Below are positions 33,892 through 44,029 of a stretch of DNA of 64,000 nucleotides, piece by piece (within the stretch, counting starts at the first letter, position 1; each line of letters opens with the position of its first letter). Source of the stretch: Adiantum capillus-veneris (lineage: Eukaryota > Streptophyta > Polypodiopsida > Polypodiales > Pteridaceae). Position numbers and translations under genes: made by a program. The stretch lies in contig CM043950.1 of the NCBI GenBank assembly GCA_014529385.2, positions 65,058,935-65,122,934 on the forward strand. Reading direction: 5' to 3'. A model generated the notes under the pieces. The model ran no database searches and was not told the origin of the DNA. It was given only the letters and a program-made list of their open reading frames with translations.

Positions 33892-33985
33892 GTAAGTGTT
33901 TGTGTGAAGACTTTGATTTAGAATTAAGCTTAAAGTTAATTTAAACAACTGTGTTCTGACGCTTTATTTTACTTTCTTTGTGCAG

Positions 33986-35250
33986 GACTTTAGTATGGTA
34001 GACGAGATTCCATATCCCGCTTCCATGAGTGCAGATGCATTCATGGGCTTCGTTACACGGATGACGCCTGCTCAGATGGCAGAGGCTTCTCAGTACTAGG
34101 TAGCCAGAGGCACGGGTACTACGCCTCCGGGCTTCACACCCGAGGGTCCGACGCCTAGGGGAGGGACGCCTACGGGGTTCAGGACGCCTATGGGTACGAT
34201 GCCTTCTTCTCCCATCACGGCCACTTCGACACCTAGGGATGGGGCAGAGGCGAGTACGTCCTCATCTCCGCAGCACAGGCGCACTCACCGATTTCGACGA
34301 TCATCAGGTGGAGGTGGTGGTTGCTGTGGAGGAGGTTCCACAGATGCTTCGACCCCTCCTCGCTCACGACCCCCGTCTTACCTAGGCGCACCTCTTGACA
34401 CACCTCTTGGCACACCTCGGACACCTTGGGGGGCACAGGATCCTAGTGTCTCCAAGCTCTATACTGTACGGGGAGATGGTTCTGTTGACATGGATAGAGT
34501 CGGGACTGAAATGCAATAGCGGATTCGCCAGCTCGTGGAGCTGCAGTTTTTGACTAGCATTCTGACGTTTTGGGATTAGCAAGAAAAGGAAAAAGTCACT
34601 TACATAGTGGAGACCGTCCTGAGAGAGTACCAGTCTACTCCGGGTTCTTCCGTTGTTTCGGCGCGGTGGATCAAAGGTGTTGCACGGGACACCATCAAAC
34701 ATCGACGAGATGCAGCTCAGAAAGCTTTCAGGACCGGCTCGCCGAAGCCTTCGGGCATCCCACACGAGACGTGGCTGCAGATCAGGGAGGATGAGCAGAC
34801 AGCGGCCACGCGGTTCAGACAGCAGCGTGAGGCCGCGCAGGTACAACAGATGACTAGGGGGACATCTCATCTTGGCAGCGGAGGCTTCGACATCTTTCGC
34901 TATGAGTTTGTGAGTTTCTAATCCAATCTTAACTATGGCGTTTTTTAAAACGCGATGAATCATGTATTCTTATTACTTTGATTTTTGTATAAACGCAGAA
35001 TCTTGCAATGCATCGAGCTCCATCACGCGAGGAGGAGTCAGATGGATATCGCAGAGGTATCTATGAAGTACTGAATGATCTTGAAGCTTCAGGAGAGCCT
35101 GTAGACTGGGAGGCCTTACAGTCTCGCTGATTGCTTGAGGTGAGACGTTAATATGTGTGAGTTGATTTAATTAAGTCAGTATATGTGAAGTAATATCAAT
35201 ACTAATTTTGTGAGTTTTCCTATGTGCAGGTTGCGACGCCTAGTCACTAG
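33986..35250 (+). pseudogene. CACTA second gene, multi-exon
   Basis: Exons at 33986-34909, 34999-35139 and 35230-35250 are bounded by clean GT...AG sites; the acceptor at 33985 pairs with the donor at 33892. The ATG at 33995 begins MVDEIPYPASMSADAFMGFV. A Pro/Thr/Gly-rich linker follows, then a basic helix-rich part (SSVVSARWIKGVARDTIKHR, PHETWLQIREDEQTAATRFR). The frame is constant across the first exon but contains three TAG stops (34097-34099, 34517-34519, about 34577). By position it resembles the tnpA-like second gene of CACTA elements, which binds subterminal repeats. Sequence similarity alone did not tell me the family. Confidence 0.6.
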
Positions 35251-35399
35251 TGGACCAGATTTCATCTATATGCTTTGTGAGACACAGACACGCTTCTGTG
35301 TCTCTTTTTTGTACAAACAGTTAGTGTTCAGACAGTTATTGTTTCCCTTATGTTATGATTATTGTCATTGTCATTGTATAGACAATTATTGTTTCTCTT

Positions 35400-35595
35400 T
35401 CTGGTTATGCTTATGGTTATTGTTAATTTTGTTTATGGTTATGGTTATTTGCATTATGGTTTTGATCAAAGTGGTTATAGACGGTTATGGTTTTAAGTTA
35501 TGGTTATGCTTTTAAGTTATGGTTATGGTTCGTTATGGTTATGCTTTTAAGTTATGGTTATGCTTCTAAGTTATGGCTATGCTTTTCAGTTGGTA
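35400..35595. repeat. GTTATG-rich tandem repeat in CACTA 3' region
   Basis: Repeated words GTTATGGTTATGCTTTTAA and close variants occur at least five times over about 200 bp, downstream of the second gene. No coding sense. Confidence 0.85.
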
Positions 35596-35765
35596 CGGTT
35601 GTCTTTCATTGGCCTTAAATCTCATGTGAGATCCTACATGGATAGCATGTAGGAGGCGTATACATGATATGGTTTTTTTTTGAAAAGTTTATGTAAAAAC
35701 AAAGGGAACTCTGCCAAAATTTCTGCGCGTGGGAGCATGGTTGATATTTTGGTGCTGCCTGCTTT

Positions 35766-36007
35766 CTTGGGCAGAGGACAGGAAGTCTGGCTATGGCCGT
35801 GTCCATCTTTTAACTCGGCACAGGCTAGGCTACCTATCCTCTGCCCAAGAAAAAAAAATTCTGCTATGGTCGTCGCTATGTGCGTCGCTATGCGTGTCGC
35901 TATCCGCGTCGCTAATAGCGACTGGTTTCACAGTGACGCGGGTAGCGACGCGCATAGCAACAAGCCGCATCGATATCTGCGTCGATAACACGTTTTTTGT
36001 TGTAGTG
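35766..36007. repeat. CACTA right subterminal and terminal repeats
   Basis: A 17-bp inverted repeat (CTTGGGCAGAGGACAGG at 35766-35782, near-complement at 35833-35849) precedes a block of GCGTCGCTAT-like words. These are direct at 35868-35915 and inverted (TAGCGACGCG) at 35941-35955. The element ends in TGTTGTAGTG at 35998-36007. Confidence 0.85.
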
Positions 36008-36229
36008 CGTCTCAATAACCATACTCAACAACAAGGCATATGCACTTACAATTGTTATAGCTATCACATTTCTAGTCTTTTCAACTTTACTAGTACAACA
36101 AATGCATCATCATAAGTTGACTCTTTTGTATGTGCATACATAAGAGAAATCCTGAGAGAGCTAGATAGATAGATAGTTCTATTATCGTCCTTGAAGGTCA
36201 AATATGACCTATGGGACCAAATGAATATG

Positions 36230-36480
36230 TCACGTGGTGTGAGAGGAGGTCATAAGTGACTCTCGATGCTCAAAAATGGCTAAAGTGAGCGTCGCAATAG
36301 AGAGTCCACATCGTGGTTGGGAGAGGAAGGTATGTAGGGAGAGCTCATGGCTGAATATATGGGGAAAAGAGGACCTAATGTGATCAAAAGCTGAGCACTC
36401 AAGTAGCGTGTGGTACTCACTCTCTCGCACTTGACGAGGATATAAGGTGCAAAGTCGATGAGACTCCTCGCCAGTGCCCC
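36230..36480 (-). pseudogene. LINE C-terminal Cys/His segment
   Basis: ESEYHTLLECSAFDHIRSSF has the H-x4-C spacing of the zf-RVT type segment at the end of plant LINE ORF2. The FAPYILVKC text just upstream in a shifted frame supplies more of it. It lies downstream of the RT on the same strand. Confidence 0.65.
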
Positions 36481-36685
36481 AACGTTCTATCTCACATCAT
36501 AGAGAATGGGAGCTAAGACGAATGGAGGCAATGGTGTGGATCCCACTCAACGGGATGGGCTCAAGGATGTAGGGATGGGTTTGGTTACCTCGTTTGGAGA
36601 AGAAGAGAGATTTGTAGTTTGGGGCAATGTGTGTGGTGTAATGGCTAAAGCAAGAACCTCCGGATTTCTCCCAAGCCGTGATACA

Positions 36686-38090
36686 TTAGCATTGTAAGAA
36701 GGCCTCATTAACTTGGGAGTCGATCGATACATCCTTGACCAAGTGACATGCATCCCAACTTCCAAACCATTTCTTGATGTCAAGCATCCACCCCAAACTT
36801 AGTATTTTGCTCTTGCATGTCTTTTGGACCTTTTGACTTGCTTCATATGCGATTCTAGGAAGTCGATGCAAAGAGCTACGTTGTGTCTTAAGTATGTACT
36901 CCACAACCCTTTGCATGCCCAAGACCTCGATGGGAAGCGATCCGGACTCAAGAAGTACGAGCACGTAGGGTGTTTGTGTCTTGACTTGTGAAAGTTGGTG
37001 AGAAAATACTTTTTAATACTCTCAAACTCTTTCCAAGTAGACTTCCCAATGCTTCCACCCCACACCTCCACTCCATAAAGAAGCACCGGTGTCACCAATG
37101 TGTCAAAGAGGTGCTTTCTGAGAGCCCAACACTTGATCTCTCTAGCATTGCACATGTTCTCAAATGCATAATAAGCCCTCTTTTCGGCGTCTAAGCAACA
37201 CATTGCACAATCCTTCCATTTATGATTGGATGGAACCTCAAGGCCGAGGTACTTGAAGTGATCTACCACTTCAAGTTGCTCATTGTTGTATACAATGCGT
37301 GGATTTTCATCATTGGGGGTCTTTACAAGCATAACCTTGGTTTTGAATCCATTCACAATCAGTCCGCTATGTAGGCAAAAGCGTTACAAGACACCCATAA
37401 GCTTTTGTACATCTTCTAAGGTATGTGCCAAGAGCACTACATCATCGGCATAAAGCAAAAGCATAATCACCGCATTTCCAATCTTAACCTCTTCTATGCC
37501 TTCTTGCTGCATAAAATCAAGAATCATGCATTCCAATTTATCAATGAGTAGCCCAAAGAGGGTTGGGGAAAGTGGGCATCCTTGTTGACACCAATGCTTG
37601 CAAAAAATTCTGAAATTCCATCTCCCATACGTAATCAACATATCACTTTTTGGTAGATGCAAAAGATTGCATGCATAAATTCTCTCGGCACTTGAAGGCT
37701 TTGCATACGTCTCCAAATATTTCCTCGTGGTACCATGTCAAAAGCTTTTTTGAAATCCACAAAGCAGCAATACAACTTTTTTCCTTTCAATCGAGACGCT
37801 TCCATAAGAACTCGAAGAGTGACAAGGTGATCAATAGGGCTATGATGCTTTCGAAAACCTGCTTGGCCAAGCGCAGGTTTGCCATTCTTTTCAGCCCATT
37901 CACTTATCTTCATCTCCATGATACATCCAAATAACTTTGCCATCAAAGAACCAACCATTATAGTGCGATAGTTGTTCAGATTGTTTACATATATCTCCTC
38001 CTTTGTGCAAAGGTTTGATCCAATTTGCACTCCAATCATGAGGCATGCCATGCTGAAGTGCAAGGTTAAACATATCGCATATCCAATATC
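36686..38090 (-). pseudogene. LINE reverse transcriptase
   Basis: RT blocks in order: YRTIMVGSLMAKLFGCIMEM, ALGQAGFRKHHSPIDHL, YCCFVDFKKAFDMVPRG (first catalytic D), GCPLSPTLFGLLIDKLE, LLLYADDVVLLAHT (Y-A-D-D), then FKYLGLEVPSNHKWKDC and PVLLYGVEVWGG. At least four frames are used. All catalytic aspartates are still readable, but the gene cannot be translated as one protein. Confidence 0.88.
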
Positions 38091-38830
38091 ATGTTTTCTT
38101 GCTTGTCCATTTAATCATTTCAGCCTTGACACCTTGAAGGTCCCCTGCCTTGCGAGTAGCAAGTTTCTCAAGCGCGCGGCATACATCTTCAATGGTAAAG
38201 AAGGGAGACATAAACGGAAGGGAGCTACAACACTCCATCTTATCAACATTGGGTTGCTCATAGAGGTTCTTGCAATGCATATACATATCCTCAAGAGTCA
38301 AGTCACCAAAGCTCTCAACGCGCTTGCCTTTTAGATTTTGCCAAAACTTGCCACATGCATGTGCTTTCTCTTGCGCTAAAAGAAGTTGTTTTTTAACTTC
38401 CCATCTTCTCCTCTTCTTTTGAACAAGTGCTTTGTATGTGTGTGAACATTCCAAGTAAACTTCCTTGTCTTTGGTTGCATCCAATCTTAGCAAGTGTTTT
38501 CGGGCTTGACTACATTCCATGTCAAAACATTCCTTCTTGGTGCTACCCTTCTTAGACCTTTTGCAAGACATGTTTTTCACCGAAAAGCATTCCTTCGCAC
38601 AAGAGCAAATTACTTCTTTGAAAACTTTCAACTTGCATTCTAATGTTGGGCTCTCTTGATGCTCTATCATGCTTAACATTTGGTCCACCATATCAGCATA
38701 TATAAGTGCTCGTTTGAAGTCTAGACGTAGGTAGAAATGATTCACATCATGATTGGAGGCTACGTGCTCGGGTCGTTTACCACACTTGAGGTCAATACAT
38801 AACATCCTATAATCCGATTCGGGATTCCAT
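38089..38830 (-). pseudogene. LINE linker between endonuclease and RT
   Basis: A 238-codon open stretch, lysine-rich and helical, with RRWEVKKQLLLAQEKAHACG and WQNLKGKRVESFGDLTLEDM. It matches the usual linker in plant LINE ORF2 between the two enzymes. It is shifted in frame relative to both neighbours. Confidence 0.75.
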
Positions 38831-39595
38831 TCACCAAGTGCATTCTAGAGTGCCTTCCGAGAACAACATATAGTCAATCACGCTATCACCATTGTGTTTT
38901 CTACATGTAAAGTCATTGGTGCCTTGCCATAGAGATACACCATTTGCAATGAGCGTTTTGATACTTTTGCACATATGTAGAAGTGACTTTCCATAGTGAT
39001 CTAGTTCTTTTGCATCATTAGAACTTTGATTATACATGTATGAGTCATCCATTCTTCTTGAGACTTGCGGCATGTCAACTTGTTGTGTGTCGTGTTGTTA
39101 TGTATTTGTGTGAGCATTCATGTCTTAAAACACAATGACTTCACCTCTATCCTTGTAATTAGCAATGTCTTCCTCTAGCTCAACAAAGGGTTGATCTCTA
39201 TCCGTATCCAAGCGAGTATAAAAGTTAGAGTCATTGTGAGGAATGTAGCAACCACCCACAAACATGACTTGACCATTTGGTGGGCTGATTTTCAACCATA
39301 AGTAGCATTTATACTTATCTTCTTTGACAATGGAAACATCTTTCAAACCCTTTTTGTTCATACATGCTACGCCTCCTTGGCCTCTTTGTTGCTTTGCATT
39401 TTTGGCCCACATCAAATAATGCACAACGTGTTTGTCAAATCCAAGAATTTGTTGCGCATCATGCTCCCATGTTTCAACAAGAAGTATCACATCTGTGTCA
39501 TTGATAAGCTCATCAATGCCAATTTTTGCATTCCATGGATACCGATTACAATTCCAAAAGCTACTTCGCAAGCGTGAGTTGGTCTCATAGATCAT
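38831..39595 (-). pseudogene. LINE AP endonuclease
   Basis: The nicking enzyme of ORF2. Motifs: RSSFWNCNRYPWNAK near the start, DVILLVETWEHD (catalytic E), MFVGGCYIPHNDSN, EVIVF-stop-DMNAHT (the G-D-x-N-A motif, interrupted by a TAA at about 39125), and DSVIDYMLFS (the final conserved S-x-I-D-Y box). The two frames are in phase across the stop. Confidence 0.85.
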
Positions 39596-39601
39596 GTGTC
39601 T

Positions 39602-40620
39602 CTATTTGTTGGGTGGACTTGAATCCTCCTCAATTAACTTTTCTTCTTGAGATGACACCTTAACCTTCTTGCTTCTTTCCTTATATGCTTTGTGACGTAC
39701 ATTTTGTTGCATAAGAGTGCGATCTTCATATACATTACAACCCGTTACTTTGAGGTAGATCCAACTATTGTCAAGGATGATCTTTCTCTTTACCTCATCA
39801 GCCATGGTACATACAATAGGTCTTTCCCCCGAGCGAGGGACTCCTTGTTTTCCAACTCGATGTGCACCGTAAGCCATGATTCCTGACATGCCAAAGTGTG
39901 TAGCAAAAAACTCTTCAATATCAACCGCAAGAGATTGGGGTGTTTCCATGCTTTTGTCCTTGATTCCACGAATGACAATGTTCTTTGAGCGTTTTTGTCG
40001 TTCTTGTAATTCTTAACTGTCCACATTCTCTACATTCTTTGCTTGGACAACGTCTTGCGTGATAGGAGATGTAGAAACCACATTATCCTTACATGTATCA
40101 GTCCATGATTTGGATGCATTTCTCATATCACAGACATCATGTCGTATTGTATCTATCGTTTCCTCTTTCAATACATGATCACTCTCAACTTTGCTTAAGC
40201 GCTCTTTCAATACATTCATGTCAACAAGAAAGCATTTACATTCTTGAACTTCATTCTCAATCGACATCAAGCGTGTTGTTTGCATTTCAAGAACTTTCTT
40301 GAGGTGCTCATTCTCCACAACGAGAACTTTTAAAGTGCCATTCTCCATTGCAAGTGGCGCAACTCTTCACCTTGCTTGTTGACGGTTTCTTGTAATGAGA
40401 TCAAGTAAGCCATGATTATTGCTTTCGTTCTTGTAGACGATGTGGTTGGATTAGCATTCAAATTACTTGGAGATTTTGCATCATTCTCCATGGCGAGTGT
40501 GGATTTTCCACCCTTGCGAGTTTTGTCTGGCATTGCCTTCAAGTCTGCAACAAAAATGAAAAGTTTTGACAATTTTTTAAGTTCTGGGATGCTGTTACAG
40601 CAAAGCCTTCCATTACACAA
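39602..40620 (-). pseudogene. LINE ORF1
   Basis: An RNA-binding chaperone-like protein of the LINE. The N-terminal part (40330-40620) is basic. The middle (40013-40348) is a heptad-rich coiled coil (VENEHLKKVLEMQTTRLMSI). The C-terminal part (39602-39949) has VDIEEFFATHFGMSG and RPIVCTMADEVKRKIILDN, resembling the RRM-like region of plant LINE ORF1. A frameshift near 40340 and a TAA at 40013-40015 break it. Confidence 0.75.
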
Positions 40621-40698
40621 AAAATTTTGTCTTTACATCAATGCATAGAGGGCTTCGTGCTCTTCGATTGAGGCTATAGATCACCTAAATTGAAGTTC

Positions 40699-40702
<4 letters not shown>

Positions 40703-40743
<41 letters not shown>
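40703..40743. repeat. (AG)n microsatellite
   Basis: About 20 AG units at the 5' border of the LINE. Bases 40744-40859 hold no gene. Confidence 0.95.
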
Positions 40744-40744
<1 letters not shown>

Positions 40745-40859
40745 ATGTGCACACCCTTACATGCATGATTATGGACCGATGTCAGCCTTCCATTAAAAAT
40801 TTAGTTGAAGGGAAGGACCATTTTCTAACTAACTAAACCATAGTCATAATGAACTTCAT

Positions 40860-41235
40860 TTTGTCATACTTACATAGCAATGTCTCTATGGAGCTTGTTT
40901 GACACAAGGAAATACCACCATCACACTCCTTAAACTGTATACCCAAGTAATGATGTAGCATCCCCAAATATTTCATCTTGAAAATAGCATTCAAATCAGC
41001 CTTAAATTCAGCAATATGTCTCTCATTTGGTCCAGTGTTCAGTAGATCATCCACTAAGAGAACGACAATTAGGAGTATATCACCCTCACGCTTTACATAC
41101 AATGTTCTTTTGTTGGACTGTTACAAAAGCCTCGTTTGACCAAATGGTGTCAACCTTCTCATACCAAGCATGAGGATATTGCTTCAACCCATACAAAGCT
41201 TTTTTACATTTGCACACTTTGTGCTCCTGACTTAG
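40860..41235 (-). pseudogene. Copia-1-family RT fragment
   Basis: The minus strand reads GDILLIVVLLVDDLLNTGPN (a YxDD box changed to L-V-D-D) and KMKYLGMLHHYLGIQFKECD. It aligns to Copia-1 around 1940-2310. It is an isolated RT slice with no LTRs. It ends abruptly at 41235 where gypsy sequence of opposite orientation begins. Confidence 0.85.
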
Positions 41236-42330
41236 CAACCACGAAGGGACAACCCATAGAGAGCAACATTAAATATAGCTCAAAGGACACCCCTAGCACG
41301 TCAATCCTAGATGGAGCGTTCTTAAATGAGAGTTGGGAGTACGAACTACAAACGGAAACTCTAACTGACCTATACACAGGTCACACCTATCATGTGGGTT
41401 GGTTAGATGTCCTACAATCCACAACGGGAGCTACTAGTGTAGAGGATCAACAACAAAGAGTTTGTGAGGTCATCCATAGGGTTATTGAACTAGAGAGATA
41501 GAACAAGAGGATCCACATGCCTTCAACGGGTCTCATGATATTCTTGGATACAGGGAAGCCTAAACAACCAACCTTATCGCAAATGGAGACTCCCTCGGTA
41601 AGTCCGATGGATCCTCCATATGTTGTTTCGCAAGGGGTCTCAGTGCAATCTGAGCGCACAAGTGATAGCTTTACTTTTCCAAGTCTAGCTCATCTTTCCC
41701 TTGATGACACCACGGCTACCATGCCTACCCCAATGATGGGCATGCCAAGAAACATACCATGGACCTCATTTGTTAGTAAAGCATCACTACATGGTAGCTC
41801 AATGCCTACAACAGTACAAGTGTGTACCAATCGTATACACCTATAGGTCCTCGTACTCATGTAGTCCCTACCCCTCCCATTGTTTCAACAACGTATGCTC
41901 CACAACCATAGCACCCAAGTTCTTATTTCCATGGGACCATACCGGCTAGCATTAGCATGTACATCCGACGTCTGTTATGCTTAGGGCCACACATATGAAC
42001 TTTAGGCCGCCACACGGCACAACACCATACCAAACAAGGAACCCAAGGGCTTTCTATGCGCCAAGCCCAATGCCAATATCTACTCCACATGTAGTCTTTG
42101 GAGCGCCTTCACCCATGGTTCTTGCTCACTTAGGTGAATTGGCAACATTTTCTCAAGCTATCGGTCGATCTATTGCTGAGAATATGTGTAACACACCTGA
42201 TAAAGAACCTAGAAGTAAGGCAGTACAAATAGCCAAGCTCACACAAAAACTTAGTGGACACGGGGATGTGAGAAATCATATCGACGTGTTTGAACAAATA
42301 TGCGATTCTCTAGGAGTTCACTGTTCGCAT
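41236..42330 (+). pseudogene. Gypsy-4 gag-like region
   Basis: Three frames cover a Pro/Ser/Thr-rich, Met-rich protein. Readable parts are GHTYHVGWLDVLQSTTGATS, RVCEVIHRVIELER (then TAG), MPTPMMGMPRNIPW, and GELATFSQAIGRSIAENM with KLSGHGDVRNHIDVFEQICD. The last resembles the start of a gypsy capsid domain. The capsid stops abruptly at about 42330, where RT text begins in another frame, so protease and the RT N-terminus are deleted or relocated. Confidence 0.6.
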
Positions 42331-43352
42331 TTCGTGTTATGGATTTTCGCTTAACCAATGCCCCTACTACCTTTCAAAGATTAATAAACACTGCTTTTAG
42401 AGAATATTTGAGGGAGTTTTGTGAAGATTTCTTAGATGACCTTTGTGTTTATTCCTCTTGGAAAGAACATCTATCATGCTTACAAAAAGTGTTTGAGAAG
42501 TGCAGATTGTATTGCATCTCCTTAAACCCTTTCAAATACCAATTTTGGGTTAAACATGGAGTCATTTTAGGGCATATAGTGTCCAAAAATGGGATTTCCA
42601 CAAATGAGAGCAAAATTAAAGCCATTGTTGAATTGCCACCACCTACAAATTACAAAGGAGTTCAAAGTTTCATGGGCCATGTTGGTTACTACCGACGGTT
42701 TATTTTAAACTTTGCCGAGATAGCTCGCCCTTTGTATAAGCTTCTTATTGAGTTCCGCTAGACCGCAAAGTGTGACCATGCTTATGAGTCATTGAAAAAG
42801 ACCTTAACTAGCGCTCCTATTCTATGAGTGCCCGATTGGAATGTAATTTTCCATGTGCATATTGATGCATCGATTGGGTGTGCTCTAGCTCAACCAGGAG
42901 AACATAAACTGAACTACCCCATTAGCTTTGCAAGTCGTCAATTGAATGATGCCGAGAGAAACTACACCACTACAGAGCAAGAAGGTTTAGGTATGATTTA
43001 TGCAGTGAAGAAATTTCACAACTACCTTCTGGCCAACAAGTTTGTTTTCTATGTTGATCATCAAGCCTTGTTGTATCTAGTAAATAAACCTTGTTCCATG
43101 CGAAGAATTACATGATTGTTGTTAATTCTCCTTGAGTTTGATTTTACCGTTGTGGTGAGACTTGGTAAAAGACATGTCATGGCGGATCATTTGTCTCGCA
43201 TATCCAATGGTGAAGCCCCTATTGGAGTCGATGATGAGTTGTCCGATACTTCTCTATTCCTAGTTGAAATCATACATGAATGGAGTGATAAGATTGTAAA
43301 CTTTCTAGTTTATGGTTTTCCACCCAAAGAGCTTCGTAAGGACATAGCTTGA
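42331..43352 (+). pseudogene. Gypsy-4 reverse transcriptase and RNase H
   Basis: The RT starts mid-domain: FRVMDFRLTNAPTTFQRLIN, FLDDLCVYSSWKEHLSCLQK (L-D-D active site kept), GVILGHIVSKNGISTNESKI and FMGHVGYYRRFILNFAEIAR. Stops follow (TAG at about 42761, TGA at about 42825), then RNase H: FHVHIDASIGCALAQPGE (catalytic D), ISFASRQLNDAERNYTTTEQ (catalytic E), and FVFYVDHQALLYLVNK. A TGA near 43113 and a later stop end it. The first RT catalytic aspartate is absent. Confidence 0.87.
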
Positions 43353-43379
43353 AACTGTTAAAATAATGTGAACCTTACT

Positions 43380-44007
43380 CTCTCATTGCAGGAACTCTCT
43401 ATAGGCTAGGGAAGGATGATATTCTTGAACGTTGTGCCCGTGAGAATGAGTATTTATACATACTGCAAGAGGCCCACATGGGTATAGTCGAAGGACATTT
43501 CTCAGGGGAACTAACAGCTAGAAAGGTGTTGCAATCAGGCTATGGGTGGACCTACCTTATTCAAGGATGCATAACTTTTTGCAAAAGGATGTGATGACTG
43601 CCAACGTTACAAGATCATGCAAAAAAAGGATAGGATGCCCTTACATCCTGTTAAAGTGACTCAACCATCAAGAAGGTTGGGATAGTAACCCCTTAGTTGA
43701 GCGATTATATATCCTTGAAAGGATAGATAAAGAGAGGAAATTAGTTGTGCAAAATGCACTTGTGGAGAAAGATAGGAGGAATAAATGGTTTGACCATCAT
43801 CTAAAGAACAAAGACATCAATGTTGGTGATAAAATCCTTATGTATGGAGTGCGTAAAGAAAAGAAAAAGTTGAAATATGCGGGAAAAGGACCATATAAAG
43901 TATGTAAGATCACCCCACAAGGAACCATTCGTGTGGAGACTCTTGATGGAGTTGAAACCATTGCATTCCTCAATGGGAGCAAATTAAAAGCTACTATGAT
44001 CCTTTAA
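43380..44007 (+). pseudogene. Gypsy-4 integrase remnants
   Basis: A zinc-binding segment (about 43388-43660) reads LYILQEAHMGIVEGHFSGEL with TARKVLQSGYGWTYLIQGC and a later CxxC-like region in shifted frames. The D-D-E core is missing. Bases 43747-44007 give the C-terminal end: RRNKWFDHHLKNKDINVGDK, KLKYAGKGPYKVCKITPQGT and a stop at 44007. The core deletion lies near 43680-43700. Confidence 0.75.
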
Positions 44008-44029
44008 GTTAAGAGGAGCTACGTGCCAT

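Larger units (their letters stand above)
21374..36007 (+). mobile_element. CACTA (En/Spm-type) DNA transposon, interrupted
   Basis: Terminal inverted repeats CACTACAACA at 21374-21383 and TGTTGTAGTG at 35998-36007 bound a 14.6-kb unit. Removing the Gypsy-2 insertion leaves about 7.3 kb, a usual size. Both subterminal regions carry many short copies of a GCGTCGCTAT-like word in both orientations. Inside are a tnp2-type transposase with DUF4218 and DUF4216 type regions and a second multi-exon gene. The flanking triplets are AGT (left) and CGT (right), so the expected 3-bp target duplication is imperfect. Stops and frameshifts show it is inactive. Confidence 0.9.
36160..40690 (-). mobile_element. 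LINE (non-LTR retrotransposon), degraded
   Basis: On the minus strand the order is ORF1 (coiled coil, then RNA-binding-like region), AP endonuclease, reverse transcriptase with YADD, and a C-terminal Cys/His segment. There are no LTRs. The 3' end is near 36160-36172, where the minus strand ends in CTATCTATCTATCTAG rather than a long poly-A. The 5' end is near 40690, just before an AG microsatellite. Many frameshifts and stops make it inactive. Bases 36008-36160, between the CACTA end and this LINE, hold no gene. Confidence 0.87.

Noticed and set aside
34096-34284. Val/Gly/Pro-rich minus frame
   Set aside because: It is the antisense of the Pro/Thr/Gly-rich linker of the CACTA second gene.
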